Below, in pieces: positions 30,135 through 40,015 of a DNA stretch of 64,000 bases. A program made the translations under genes and the position numbers. The notes beneath the pieces were generated by a model. It saw only the letters and a program-made list of their open reading frames with translations, was not told the origin of the DNA and searched no databases. Origin of the DNA: Candidatus Endonucleibacter bathymodioli (GTDB lineage Bacteria > Pseudomonadota > Gammaproteobacteria > Pseudomonadales > Endozoicomonadaceae); contig JASXSV010000001.1 in NCBI GenBank assembly GCA_030674915.1, positions 310,001 through 374,000 of the forward strand, given 5' to 3'. The stretch's first letter is position 1; the number at the start of each line of letters is the position of its first letter.

Positions 30135-31154
30135 CTAATAAGCTCTTGGCTCCTGCTCCAGCATTATGCCAAAATACTCATGTACTCGCTGCTTTATTAT
30201 TTCAGAAAAAGCCATTACATCAGCACCTGAAGCTCCTCCATAATTAACCAGCACCAATGCCTGCGTTTTATGGGTGCCGACCATTCCCTCTCTAGCCCCT
30301 TTCAAACCAGCTCTCTCAATTAACCAACCGGCCGCCAGTTTCCAATTATCACACTCCCTAGGAAAAGCCACAATATCTGGATACTGTCGTTTGAGCTGTT
30401 CAAATTTAGCTAACCCAACCTCCGGATTCTTGAAAAAACTTCCTACACTACCCAAAATATCAGAATCAGGCAATCTGTCACGACGGATGTCGCACACCAC
30501 GCTACTAATCAAATCAGCAGATAAAAAATCATTACCGCACTTAGCTTCAACCATCTCCCTTAAAGTTCCATAATGCAGTTTCGCCTGTAGCTTTTCATCA
30601 AGAGCAAATTGAACAGAAGTAATAATATAACGATCTTTGAACACAGTCTTAAAAATAGAATCACGATAAGCAAACATACAATCTTCCGCAAACAACCGAA
30701 CAGCTTCACCAGATATAGTGTCTATTGCCATCAACGAATAAAAACAATCCTTCAACTCAACACCATAAGCTCCTATATTTTGAATAGGTGCTGCGCCAAC
30801 CGAGCCCGGAATCAATGATAAGTTTTCAAGACCATAAGCCTTGTGAAACAAACTCCATAGAACGAAATCATGCCAACACTCTCCAGCACCAGACTCAACC
30901 AATACCAGACCATCTTTGCGCGATAGTACTAACATACCCATGAAGGCTATCTTTAAGACCACAAGGTCCAGGTTTCCGCAAAAAACAACATTACTCCCAC
31001 CGCCCAAGGGCATAACCTCCAAACCTTTTTGCTTCGCGAAAGCCAGTGATTCTCTTAATTCTGTCAGCGTTGTAACTTCAATGTAATAAAGAGCACTTGC
31101 CTTAAGACCAAAACTATTAAGCCTCTCCAGCTGAATGTTTTCAAAAATATCCAT
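30135..31154 (-). CDS. murB: UDP-N-acetylenolpyruvoylglucosamine reductase MurB
   Basis: About 339 residues; FAD/NADPH enzyme making UDP-MurNAc in peptidoglycan synthesis. It has NSFGLKASA at the start, the FAD-binding LPLGGGSNVVF, IPGSVGAAPIQNIGAYGVEL, and the late SVGSFFKNPEV (catalytic Ser) and LVNYGGASGADVM. The ATG at 31154 (MDIFENIQLE) is preferred; a GTG at 31169 would add five residues. It closes the exbB-to-murB cluster. Confidence 0.95.
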   Translation of the reverse strand: MDIFENIQLERLNSFGLKASALYYIEVTTLTELRESLAFAKQKGLEVMPLGGGSNVVFCGNLDLVVLKIAFMGMLVLSRKDGLVLVESGAGECWHDFVLWSLFHKAYGLENLSLIPGSVGAAPIQNIGAYGVELKDCFYSLMAIDTISGEAVRLFAEDCMFAYRDSIFKTVFKDRYIITSVQFALDEKLQAKLHYGTLREMVEAKCGNDFLSADLISSVVCDIRRDRLPDSDILGSVGSFFKNPEVGLAKFEQLKRQYPDIVAFPRECDNWKLAAGWLIERAGLKGAREGMVGTHKTQALVLVNYGGASGADVMAFSEIIKQRVHEYFGIMLEQEPRAY

Positions 31155-31302
31155 TACTATTTCTGGCACTCAAAAAATATATACCCACATCCATTGAAAG
31201 TAAAAGTAAACGACCAATATGTGAGGCCACATGGCCCTAGTAGCAGATTGTGATGGTAAGTCATCGTAATCAACAACTTCATGCCTTCAAGGGGTAATGG
31301 GT

Positions 31303-31782
31303 CTAGGGAATATGGTTTTTCTGCAAGTGCTTTAATAATGCAATACCACCGTCTTCAATTAAACTTAACACTTTTGCAAAATTTTCATCTCCTCCATAAT
31401 AAGGATCAGGTACCTCTCTGACATCCACGTTGTCAGCAAAGGCAAGAAACAGACCAAGTTTTTGCTGAAATTCCTCTGGGCATTGAGAGCGAAGAGTTTC
31501 AAGGTTTTCCTGATCCATAGCAAGAATCAAATCTTGCTTCCTATAATCATCAAGTAGAACCTGCCTTGAACGAATAAACGACAGATCATAACCCCTAGCC
31601 AAAGCTTCCTCCCTTGACCGGACATCTGGCAAACTTCCTTTATGACCACTGCTAGTGCCGGCCGAGTCAACATGAATACTCTCTGAAAGACCCGCATCGG
31701 CAACCTGTTTAACAAAAACACCATGGGCTGTTGGCGAGCGACAAATATTACCCAAACAAACAAAAAGCACCCTGATAATCAT
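31303..31782 (-). CDS. Low-molecular-weight protein tyrosine phosphatase
   Basis: A 159-residue LMW-PTP. The P-loop C9-LGNIC-R15-S (C-x5-R) is at the N-terminus (VLFVCLGNICRSP) and the general acid Asp lies in the VPDPYYGG loop. It dephosphorylates phosphotyrosine, partner unknown. Its ATG overlaps the kdsB stop by four bases, so it is translated from the same mRNA; this position before murB is conserved in pseudomonads. Confidence 0.93.
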   Translation of the reverse strand: MIIRVLFVCLGNICRSPTAHGVFVKQVADAGLSESIHVDSAGTSSGHKGSLPDVRSREEALARGYDLSFIRSRQVLLDDYRKQDLILAMDQENLETLRSQCPEEFQQKLGLFLAFADNVDVREVPDPYYGGDENFAKVLSLIEDGGIALLKHLQKNHIP

Positions 31783-32570
31783 AACAGCACCCTACCCTCT
31801 CTCCTCTCAATAATCTGCCGTACCTCAGCAAGATCCTGCTCCGTATCAACACCTTGTGGCGGAGACACTACAGCATCCTCCACATGAATGGATTGGCCAT
31901 TCCATAATAACCTTAACTGCTCCAGCGCCTCCATCTTCTCCGGGGGGCAGATACCCCACTGCACATACCGCGTAAGAAGATTTACCCGGTAAGCATAAAT
32001 ACCAATATGGCGCCTAAAATAATCTGTTTCTGTTAACTGTGCAGAACTGCCTACAAACAACTCCCGATTCCAAGGAATAGGCGCTCTACTAAAGTAAAGA
32101 GCATGCCCCTTGTCATCAACAACCACCTTTACAATATTTGGATTGAATAACTGATCACGGGAAGTTATTCGTTCACACAACGTAGCAGCACTCACATCTC
32201 TATCACCATAAAGATTAGCTGCCACCTGATCAATGATCAGCGGAGGCATCAAAGGCTCATCACCCTGAACATTAACAATTACATGATCATCACTCATTCC
32301 ATAAATAAATGAAACCTCCTGCAACCTATCCGTACCAGAAGGGTGACCAGCCAGGGTCATACAAACTTCCGCTCCAAAACCCTCTGCCACGCTCACAATG
32401 CGCTCATCATCTGTTGCAATAATCACTCGCTCAGCACTGCTCTTCAACGCTAGCTCATAAACGTGTTGAATCATTGGCTTGCCAGATATGTCTTCCAAAG
32501 GCTTCCCTGGCATGCGACTAGAACCAAAACGAGCAGGAATAACCACAGTGAAAGGCTTTTCCTCACTCAT
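31779..32570 (-). CDS. kdsB: CMP-KDO synthetase (3-deoxy-manno-octulosonate cytidylyltransferase)
   Basis: A 263-residue enzyme that activates KDO with CTP for LPS inner core synthesis. The start [19 protein letters not shown] is the nucleotide-binding signature; [13 protein letters not shown] and PWNRE further along are typical. Overlaps both neighbours by four bases (ATGA), so it is translationally coupled to ycaR and to the phosphatase. Confidence 0.96.
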   Translation of the reverse strand: MSEEKPFTVVIPARFGSSRMPGKPLEDISGKPMIQHVYELALKSSAERVIIATDDERIVSVAEGFGAEVCMTLAGHPSGTDRLQEVSFIYGMSDDHVIVNVQGDEPLMPPLIIDQVAANLYGDRDVSAATLCERITSRDQLFNPNIVKVVVDDKGHALYFSRAPIPWNRELFVGSSAQLTETDYFRRHIGIYAYRVNLLTRYVQWGICPPEKMEALEQLRLLWNGQSIHVEDAVVSPPQGVDTEQDLAEVRQIIERREGRVLL

Positions 32571-32761
32571 GACGACTCCTCTCCTAAATGTTCATCAACG
32601 GTCAAAGTACGTGCCTCTCCCTCCAGCATTACGGGGATATCATCCCTAATAGGGTACGCCAGACCACAGGGTCGGCAAATTAGCTCTCCTGCTTCTTTCT
32701 GATATTTCACATGACCTTTACATAGAGGGCATGCCAATATTTCTAACAGTTTTTTTTCCAT
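32567..32761 (-). CDS. ycaR: Trm112/YcaR family small zinc protein
   Basis: 64 residues, [16 protein letters not shown]. Cys11, Cys14, Cys29 and Cys32 form a zinc-ribbon pattern. It is the usual small gene between lpxK and kdsB. Its bacterial role is not firmly known; Trm112 relatives activate methyltransferases. Confidence 0.93.
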   Translation of the reverse strand: MEKKLLEILACPLCKGHVKYQKEAGELICRPCGLAYPIRDDIPVMLEGEARTLTVDEHLGEESS

Positions 32762-32762
32762 T

Positions 32763-33785
32763 TTACATTACATCTGAATTTTCAATAAGAGAGGCAATAT
32801 GATCCAGAACATGGGCTGAAATATTTGTTGCCACCGGTAAATACCAATGATTTGGCGTTGCAAACTCAGTACATTTTACAGCATCTTTCGCAGTCATTAT
32901 TACCGGTAGCTCCTCCTCAAAAACAATATCCTCAGCCCTGTAACAGTAGTGATCAGGAAAGACATGAACAACCACCTCAAAGCCGAGATCTGCCAAAGTA
33001 TTAAAAAATCGCTCTGGATTGCCAATGCCAGCCACACCATGAACCCTACACCCTTGCGGACAAACAGCGGTAAAATTTCTTGAATCAGGCCGTACTGCCA
33101 TGAGTGCCTGTGGTAACAATTTAAAACTGTGGTAACTAACACCGGGATCAAAAGCTGGCTCTCCGTTGATTAACACTAAATCCACAGACTGCAAACGACC
33201 CTCAGGTTCTCTTAGCGGCCCAGCGGGCAAACACAAACCATTACCAAACATTCTGTGACCATCAATAACCAATAATTCAACATTACGTTTTAGATTATAG
33301 TGCTGAAGACCATCATCTGCGATAATAAGATTACATTCGTGGTGCTTCAAAAGAAAATAGGCAGCATTTACCCTATTCGGATCAACAACCACAGGAATAT
33401 CCAATTGTTGAGCCAGCATAACAGGCTCATCACCCACATCTTTCGGACTAGACATAGCCGTCACCAGCGCAGGGTAACGCGCTCCTGCTCCACCAAATCC
33501 CCTGCTAACAATACCGGGCTTATAGCCTCTTGCCTGCATACCCTTAGCCAGACAAGCCACTACTGGTGTTTTGCCAACTCCACCAACACTAATATTGCCT
33601 ACCACAACAACAGGAACAGGTGGCTCCCATCTCTTTTTTGCCAAAAGAAAATCCTTTCTCCATCGGACAATACAGAGAAAAACAAAACTCAAAGGAGCAA
33701 GCAGCTTAATCCAGTAATGATCATTAAACCAAGCACGGAGAACCGCTGCCTGGAGGCATTGTTTAACTCTCAAAAATACACCCAA
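32763..33785 (-). CDS. lpxK: Tetraacyldisaccharide 4'-kinase LpxK
   Basis: About 340 residues; phosphorylates the lipid A disaccharide at the 4' position at the inner membrane. Walker A is [16 protein letters not shown], followed by [26 protein letters not shown] and [10 protein letters not shown]. The N-terminal hydrophobic helix ([16 protein letters not shown]) anchors it. No ATG is available upstream of that helix; TTG at 33785 or 33773 must serve, so the exact start is uncertain. It lies between exbD and ycaR. Confidence 0.94.
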   Translation of the reverse strand: MGVFLRVKQCLQAAVLRAWFNDHYWIKLLAPLSFVFLCIVRWRKDFLLAKKRWEPPVPVVVVGNISVGGVGKTPVVACLAKGMQARGYKPGIVSRGFGGAGARYPALVTAMSSPKDVGDEPVMLAQQLDIPVVVDPNRVNAAYFLLKHHECNLIIADDGLQHYNLKRNVELLVIDGHRMFGNGLCLPAGPLREPEGRLQSVDLVLINGEPAFDPGVSYHSFKLLPQALMAVRPDSRNFTAVCPQGCRVHGVAGIGNPERFFNTLADLGFEVVVHVFPDHYCYRAEDIVFEEELPVIMTAKDAVKCTEFATPNHWYLPVATNISAHVLDHIASLIENSDVM

Positions 33786-33823
33786 GACCTAAAGAGTCAA
33801 AAACACGAAAAGAAACCGCATCA

Positions 33824-34249
33824 TTATTTTATCTCGCTTACTTTTTTAGTCGTCATGATCAAATTAACAAATCCTAATTGCCCCGCTGCATCCATGGCAA
33901 CAACAACAGACTGGTAGGCAGCCTTTGCATCTGCGGTTATCATCACCGGCAATTTGACATCACCCTTGCTTGCTTGAGATAAAGCGCTCTTCAGTGTTTC
34001 AATGTTAGCATTTACCAAATTTCTACCATTCACCGCAAATGCACCAGCCTTACTAATAATCACCTCAATCTGTTTTACCTCTTTTTCCAAAACAATACCA
34101 CTGGACTCAGGCAAGTTGACAGCCAGATGCGTTTCCCTAGTAAAAGTGGTAGAAACCATAAAAAAGATTAATAACAAAAAAACAACATCGATCAACGGCG
34201 TAAGGTTAACCGATACCTCTGACTGGGTCCCTTGTCGACGGAACCTCAT
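33824..34249 (-). CDS. exbD: ExbD/TolR family biopolymer transport protein
   Basis: 141 residues, one membrane helix near the N-terminus with the proton-path Asp in NLTPLIDVVFLLLIFFMV, and a periplasmic C-domain (VMITADAKAAYQSVVVAMDA). With ExbB it forms the proton-driven motor. Starts overlapping the exbB stop by four bases. No tonB gene is in the window; the exbBD-lpxK linkage is common in pseudomonads and their kin. Confidence 0.94.
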   Translation of the reverse strand: MRFRRQGTQSEVSVNLTPLIDVVFLLLIFFMVSTTFTRETHLAVNLPESSGIVLEKEVKQIEVIISKAGAFAVNGRNLVNANIETLKSALSQASKGDVKLPVMITADAKAAYQSVVVAMDAAGQLGFVNLIMTTKKVSEIK

Positions 34250-34881
34250 TTTTTAATTGCCTCTGACTCATTGATTTCGCGCTCACCCTGCAACACTTCC
34301 AACAACTTGATCGCTTCCTGCTCCATAGTAACGACTAATTCATCTACCTTTCTAGTAAAATAACGATGAAATATCAACGCTGGAATAGCAATGGTCAAGC
34401 CCGCTGCGGTAGTAATCAATGCTTTTGAAATACCTCCAGCCAGCACACTAGGACTACCGGCACCATGCACCATAATAACAGAAAACACATCAATCATACC
34501 TATAACCGTGCCTAGCAGACCTAGTAATGGGGTAACTGCAGCAATTGTACCAAGGAAATTAAGATAACGCTCCAGCTCATGCACAACCGCTCCCGCCTGC
34601 TCCTCAATACATTCCTTCATGATCTCTCGACCATTTCTAGCATTAGAAAGACCTGCCGCAAGTATTTCCCCCAACGGGGATTCATCCTTCAAGTCTGCAA
34701 TCTTAATAGCATCTAGCTCATCATTTTTAATCCATTGCCACACCCGTGATAGAGTGTTATCTGGAGTAACAACAGAGGATCTCAAAGCCCAAAAGCGCTC
34801 ACAAACAATCGCCACCTCGAGTATTGAGCAAAGCAGTATCGGCAGCATGAGCCAGCCACCTGATTTTAATAATTCAAACAC
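34246..34881 (-). CDS. exbB: ExbB/TolQ family proton channel protein
   Basis: 211 residues with three membrane segments (about 12-30, 105-130, 140-170), the MotA/TolQ/ExbB pattern LNFLGTIAAVTPLLGLLGTV and GISKALITTAAGLTIAIPAL. First gene of the minus-strand cluster exbB-exbD-lpxK-ycaR-kdsB-LMW-PTP-murB, so the promoter should lie in the about 140 bases upstream before the hairpin at 35022. Confidence 0.94.
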   Translation of the reverse strand: MFELLKSGGWLMLPILLCSILEVAIVCERFWALRSSVVTPDNTLSRVWQWIKNDELDAIKIADLKDESPLGEILAAGLSNARNGREIMKECIEEQAGAVVHELERYLNFLGTIAAVTPLLGLLGTVIGMIDVFSVIMVHGAGSPSVLAGGISKALITTAAGLTIAIPALIFHRYFTRKVDELVVTMEQEAIKLLEVLQGEREINESEAIKK

Positions 34882-35021
34882 AACCGACTTCCTCTAAAAT
34901 TCAAAGAAATCTTACCACACCCTTTTGCTGTGGTTAACATGAAAATGGATACCTACTTCTAACTCTCAACTACCCACCAAAGGCAATATCTGAACCCATC
35001 AACACACCAATCAGCCTTTAC

Positions 35022-35051
35022 TGCCATTAGAATAGGACTACTCTAATGGCA
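35022..35051. terminator. Strong hairpin after the BIR-RING gene
   Basis: TGCCATTAGAATAG and CTACTCTAATGGCA pair over 13 of 14 bases with a two-base loop. It lies 59 bases after the stop of the BIR-RING gene and separates it from exbB. The T-rich tail (ATTTTG) is on the plus-strand side, so it is not a textbook terminator for the minus-strand gene. Confidence 0.6.
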
Positions 35052-35109
35052 ATTTTGTAAGATGAAGCCTGAAAAGAATTAGATATCATAATATCTAGCA
35101 TTCATCACC

Positions 35110-37398
35110 TCAAAAAACACTCTTGTCTACAGCTACGTTTACAGCTTCATTATTAGACTGAACAGAAACACCGTTAGCGCCATAGATATACTCGAAAGGG
35201 TTTTTGAAATCTCTTCTACAGAGAGCACAACGTACAATTCTTGCCTCCTTACAACCTTCCCAGCATTGCTTATCAAGAGCATGGTTACAACTGGCAAACC
35301 CTACCATCTCCGTTTTACCAACTTCCAATTCCTGATAGCAAATGTAACACTCAGGATCTTGATCAACTTCAACCGAGCTTGTGTCAGCTTTACCTGATAA
35401 CAATCCATGAGGGTATAACGTCATAAAACTCTCTTTATCCGACGCCATAAACAGATAATAACCTGATATATTTTTTATAAACTGCTGCTTACATGCCTCA
35501 AATATACTATCCGTTATGACTACTTTAGATTCACGCATACGTTCATTTCTTATCTTTTTAGAAATAGCATCAAGCCTTATAGCTAAGTCATCTTTATCCT
35601 TAAATACAGACTCTCCAGACTCCTTTATCATGTTTTTCATGTTCCCTATTGAGAAATATCCTACTATTTTATTAGAGTCTACAAATTTTGGCACACCTTT
35701 ACACATATTCATCGTCCTCAATAAAGACCATAGATACATAGCACAGAGATGCTGGCTTTCTAAAAACGATATTTCTTTAATTGATGGTATTAGTGATATG
35801 TCAGACAAATCCTTATGATGATATTCATTACCTGTGAACTTACCTCGATTTTGCGTATCATTTAAATACGTATAAATCTTGTTTACAATGGCCTTTTCAC
35901 AAAACATTTTACTTAAGTTATATACAAAGTCAGAAAGCTCAGCAGCAGTGTTGTCTGGGTTTTTTAACAATAAATACCTAGGAGCCAATAACAATATGGC
36001 ACCAATATCAGTATCGACTATATCATTCCCTTCAATGAATTTCCCGTCATTGCCAATTACAGATCCAAGACTTTTATTAACACCCCTGACTACTCGAGAG
36101 TGAGGTAGCTTATAACGTAAATTCGTATTCTCAAAACTTCTTAGCAGCATAAGACGACTGTCATTATCCGATTGATACAGTTCCATTGCAAGCTTTCTGT
36201 CCATTTCTAACATTAGAGATAACGCAAGAAAACTATCACCACTAAAAAAAGATTTATTTATTGCCCTCGCATCAGAAAAGCCACAAGAATACTTAGGGTT
36301 ATCCCCTACCTTTAATCTAACAGTAGGAAATGATTGACCATCGTCATGCATATCAAAACACAAACCTAATCGATAACTACTCCTTTGTTTAAGCTTTTCA
36401 TGAAACGATTGCCAAATAATTTTTTGCTCAGGACTAGGACTGACTCCACTTTTGACCATATATAGTCTATGTAATGCATCTTTATACACATTATCACCTT
36501 CCACATTATCCAAACTGCATTCTCCCAGCGCACATATACTCTTTTCCAATAAAGAAACAAGCATGTTCGACGTGGCAGATTTTCTTTCATGGCTTGTATT
36601 TGATATGTTCGTATTTTCACTCACTAGTTCCTCGGCTTGAGGAGATGAAAGCTTAATACTATCCAGCCCAATAGAAGAAACTTCTATTTTTCCCTTATCA
36701 ATTTCTTGCAATAAATATGAACACACAGTACCTTCTGCAGCACAAGATGGATTGTATCTCTCCGATTCACTTATGCCATCTTGCACTAAAGTAACAGGCA
36801 TACTTAAAGTATCTGATATGGTTTCATGGTTTAATATATCCGGGTTATTTGACATTCTCATCTTTTTATTCACACTCGCCCCAATTCTAGCAAACGGAAT
36901 CGAAATAGCATCCTGAGCAAAAGCAGATGCTTCCTTCACCACAGGAATAGCAAAAACTTTAGTATCTTTAATATTCCACAGATCATCAATCGAAATATCG
37001 TTAACAATAAGCAAATCATCCAACTTAACACTTTCATTATGACCACAGCCATCCTTATGATGTTTCTTCACCTCAATAAGCGGCATATCAAGAGGGACAT
37101 TCAAGCGCTTCCCACAACAAAAACATTGCATCCATGCTCCAACTCCCAAACTAAAAAATCCTGCCTGAGCGCACTGCGCATAGCTTATATTGGTTAATGT
37201 AGACAAGTTAGCCGTCTGTTGATAAGACCTTATTCTCACCAAATAGGGCTTATGCATCTCCGACACCTCCGACCATGCAGCAAAGATCATTTCGCTAAAG
37301 AAGGTGTTTATAAATATATAACACAAAAATACCAGAAACAGACATACCCTTTGTTTCTTTAAAAAAGTATGTTTTTTACCACTAAACGTGCTTTTCAT
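35110..37398 (-). CDS. Exported BIR-RING protein, inhibitor-of-apoptosis-like E3 ligase candidate
   Basis: 762 residues. AGAGG lies nine bases before the ATG. A basic n-region (KKHTFLKKQR) and hydrophobic core (VCLFLVFLCYIFINTFF) ending IFA-AW give a likely signal peptide at 1-40. BIR-like domain at about 55-120: RIRSYQQ, AQAGFFSLGVGAWMQCFCCG, then C-x2-C-x17-H-x4-C, slightly off the canonical C-x2-C-x16-H-x6-C. RING at 684-727: C-x2-C-x16-C-x-H-x2-D-x2-C-x11-C-x2-C (CYIC, CNH, CALC), with Asp at the fifth ligand position as in Rbx1-type RINGs. BIR plus C-terminal RING is the architecture of animal IAPs, which ubiquitinate and block caspases. The middle 550 residues are unrecognised. Function in the host is inference. 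It is a single-gene unit next to core genes, flanked by IS elements upstream. Confidence 0.85.
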   Translation of the reverse strand: MKSTFSGKKHTFLKKQRVCLFLVFLCYIFINTFFSEMIFAAWSEVSEMHKPYLVRIRSYQQTANLSTLTNISYAQCAQAGFFSLGVGAWMQCFCCGKRLNVPLDMPLIEVKKHHKDGCGHNESVKLDDLLIVNDISIDDLWNIKDTKVFAIPVVKEASAFAQDAISIPFARIGASVNKKMRMSNNPDILNHETISDTLSMPVTLVQDGISESERYNPSCAAEGTVCSYLLQEIDKGKIEVSSIGLDSIKLSSPQAEELVSENTNISNTSHERKSATSNMLVSLLEKSICALGECSLDNVEGDNVYKDALHRLYMVKSGVSPSPEQKIIWQSFHEKLKQRSSYRLGLCFDMHDDGQSFPTVRLKVGDNPKYSCGFSDARAINKSFFSGDSFLALSLMLEMDRKLAMELYQSDNDSRLMLLRSFENTNLRYKLPHSRVVRGVNKSLGSVIGNDGKFIEGNDIVDTDIGAILLLAPRYLLLKNPDNTAAELSDFVYNLSKMFCEKAIVNKIYTYLNDTQNRGKFTGNEYHHKDLSDISLIPSIKEISFLESQHLCAMYLWSLLRTMNMCKGVPKFVDSNKIVGYFSIGNMKNMIKESGESVFKDKDDLAIRLDAISKKIRNERMRESKVVITDSIFEACKQQFIKNISGYYLFMASDKESFMTLYPHGLLSGKADTSSVEVDQDPECYICYQELEVGKTEMVGFASCNHALDKQCWEGCKEARIVRCALCRRDFKNPFEYIYGANGVSVQSNNEAVNVAVDKSVF

Positions 37399-38502
37399 TA
37401 CTACCCACCTCTGTCTTTTAAGGAAAACAACATTTTTTCATAGCTCTGCAACTATTGCCGCTAAAGTCATCGGACTTCGACTAACTATCGCCTAAACACA
37501 ACAATACAATAAGTACTGGTATACCGATACATGACGCAGGAAGGAGGCCACAAACACAATAGCAAACTCTGAATATTACAGAAATATACAAGCCAAAACA
37601 AAACAAAGTAAAACAAAGTAAAACAGAGCAGAGCATAGTAAACTGTATATTGAGACCTTTGCACGAGTCGCGCTAAACAACTGAAAATCAGGTATAATTA
37701 TCCTTGCACAATCAATGCCTTTCGGTAAAATTATGGCTTGGAAAAATTTGAAACAACGCAGTCTAGCAGATTCAATGCTGATTGATCACGATGCAGTGAA
37801 AGCTCGACTCTGTCCATGAACTCATTGATTGGGCTCGCTTAGAGTATCATCTGAAAGATATACATTCAAATTTTCTAGGCGAGAAGGCATGGCCGCCACT
37901 GATGATATTTAAGGTACTGCTGCTGCAAAGTTGGTATAAATTAAGCGATTCGGCCCTAGAGAAACAGCTTGCTTGCGATCTTTTATTTCGTCTGTTTATT
38001 GCGCTCGACATTTCAGAGTCAGTGCCGGACCACAGTACTTTTTGGCGATTTAGACAGAAGCTCGATAAGTTGTTGCTTATGGATAAGTTGCTTCAAGAAA
38101 TCAATTCCCAGCTTATAGATCAAGGTCTTTATATTAAATCTGGAGGTATCAGTATTGTTGACGCTAGCGTAATAGAGGCTAAACAGTGTCGCCCAAATAA
38201 GGATAAAGGCAAGCACTCAACACAAGACCCTGACGCGAAGTGGAAGGTGAAAGCCAGTTCTGACGGGAAGAGTAAAAGTATCTGCGGCTATGAAGCGCAC
38301 ATAAATGTCGATATGAGGATGGGCTGATAAAATCGATCGATTACACAGCAGTACATATTCACGATTCAAATTGTTTCACTGATCTATTAGATGGTGAAGA
38401 GTCGTCTGTTTGTGCGGATAGTACCTATTCCAGCAAGAAGCACAGTGAATGGCTGAATGATAGAAATATTGATAACAGAATAATAAGACGTGCTTATCGA
38501 AA

Positions 38503-39584
38503 CGCGGATTTCAGTCATAAGTGCGCCATATTGAAAAAGTTGAGCCAGAGGGTACACTTACGGTTCGACCAAAAACCAATGTGAGACTACTTATGAATAA
38601 GCGTTATACCCACCTGACTCAAGAAGAAAGATACCAGATTTGGTCAGAGAAAAAAGCAGGAGTTTCAAATGAAATTATCGCCCAAGACTTAAGGCGTGAT
38701 TTGAGTACCGTTAAAAGAGAGTTGGCTAGAAATACAGGGGCTAGAGGTTATCGCCCGAAGCAAGCACATAATTTTGCGCAGGAACGTCATCAACAGAAAC
38801 CAAAAGCGACCAAGATGGTAGCTGAACTGAAAGATAAAATTACTGACAGACTAAGTAAGCAGTGGAGCCCTGAGCAAATACAAGGACGCCTTAAACGAGA
38901 TAATCAACCTTCTGTATGTCCCTCTACGATTTACCAGTTTATTCGAGAGGACAAAGCTGGGGGTGGTTGCTTGTATCAACATCTTCGGCACAAGAAGTAT
39001 AAGCAAAGAACAAGAAAGCCCGATGCACGAGGCCAGATCCGAAACCGTGTTAGCATTGATGATCGACCTGGAATTGTGGATCAAAAAATACGTTTAGGCG
39101 ATTGGGAAGCAGACACTGTAATTGGCAAAAGACACAAGGGTGTACTGGTTACATTAACGGAAAGAGTGAGTAAATTAAATTTGGTGAAACGTGTTCCTTC
39201 AAAGCACGCTGACGTGGTGACGAAAGCAATTATAACGATGCTCAAGCCTTACAATCAGACTTACTCACGATCACATTTGATAACGGAAAGGAGTTCGCCT
39301 TTCATGAAAAAATCAAGAAAAAGCTTAACGTAGATACCTATTTTGCTCACCCTTACTCCTCGTGGGAACGAGGTTTGAATGAAAATCATAATGGTTTGAT
39401 AAGACAATATTTGCCCAAAAGCCAATCTTTGGATAATGTCACTGACAAAGAAATTTTAGATATACAAAACCGACTAAACCAAAGACCAAGAAAACTGTTA
39501 GACTTTAAAACACCTGATGAGATTTATAGTGAAATGGCGTTAGCTGCATAAATTTTAAGGGCGCACTTATGACTAAAATCCGCG
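38503..39584 (+). mobile_element. IS30-family element nested in the IS5 element
   Basis: Inverted ends of about 25 bases: CGCGGATTTCAGTCATAAGTGCGCC at 38503-38527 and its near-complement at 39560-39584, one mismatch. The length is about 1.08 kb, as usual for IS30. It splits the IS5 transposase near its C-terminal third, so it is the younger insertion. Quoted end shown only to locate it; key part is TCATAAGTGCGCC. Confidence 0.8.
38593..39551 (+). pseudogene. IS30-family transposase with one frameshift
   Basis: It starts MNKRYTHLTQEERYQIWSEK, with the N-terminal HTH and RELARNTGARGYRPKQA. The core reads RLGDWEADTVIGKRHKGVLV (first Asp) and, after a one-base shift near 39263, TFDNGKEFAFHEKI (second Asp), then HPYSSWERGLNENHNGLIRQ (Glu) to the stop at 39551. 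Apart from that shift the gene looks fresh, so it could be an error or a very recent mutation. Confidence 0.85.
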
Positions 39585-40015
39585 ATATAAACCATTAACA
39601 GAACATGATAAGTGCTTTAACCGTTTACATTCTGGCGTGCGCTGCACTGTGGAGCGAGTATTTGGCGTTTTGAAATTACACTACGGCATGGCGAAAGCTC
39701 GTTATCTTGGCTTAAGCCGAAACCGTACACGTTTTGAAATAATGTGCGTGGCGCACAACATTAAACGAGGTTTATCTATTCAGCAGGCAAGTTGCGCCTG
39801 AAAATAGAAAATGGCGCATATTCGAACTGAAATCGTGTTTTTAAGGCTTTATCCTAAAAAAATACGATTTAATTAATAGTGGGTCTTATGCAGCGTTATC
39901 GTGCAAAGGTCTCGGTGTATATGTTTATCTTATGGGCGTGTTTTTAGGTGAATTCGCCCTATTTTTTTCGTTTTCCCTCGCTATTGGCGAGTTTTGGGCG
40001 GATTAACCCCACAAA

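Larger units (their letters stand above)
37735..39801 (+). pseudogene. IS5-family transposase, frameshifted and split by IS30
   Basis: It begins MAWKNLKQRSLADSMLIDHD at 37735, shifts frame near 37800 into DSVHELIDWARLEYHLKD, then continues LQSWYKLSDSALEKQLACDL and VPDHSTFWRFRQKLDK with the first catalytic Asp in SIVDASVIEAKQ. Another shift follows near 38320 (FTDLLDGEESSVCADSTYSS). After the IS30 insert the tail resumes CTVERVFGVLKLHYGMAKAR and RTRFEIMCVAHNIKRGL, ending at 39801. Three lesions, so inactive. Confidence 0.85.
37652..39913 (+). mobile_element. IS5-family element with 15-bp ends, interrupted by an IS30 element
   Basis: The left end GAGACCTTTGCACGA starts at 37652 and its exact reverse complement TCGTGCAAAGGTCTC ends at 39913. 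The interior encodes an IS5-like transposase split by another element at 38503-39584. Solo ends of the same type are at 16904 and 26799. Without the insert the element would be about 1.18 kb. Confidence 0.85.

Noticed and set aside
33300..33917. 205-codon open frame on the plus strand
   Set aside because: Antisense to lpxK and exbD, both well supported; composition is that of a shadow frame.
39352..39380. CGTGGGAACGAGG resembling the REP-like palindrome
   Set aside because: It encodes SSWERG of the IS30 transposase and has no matching second stem half.
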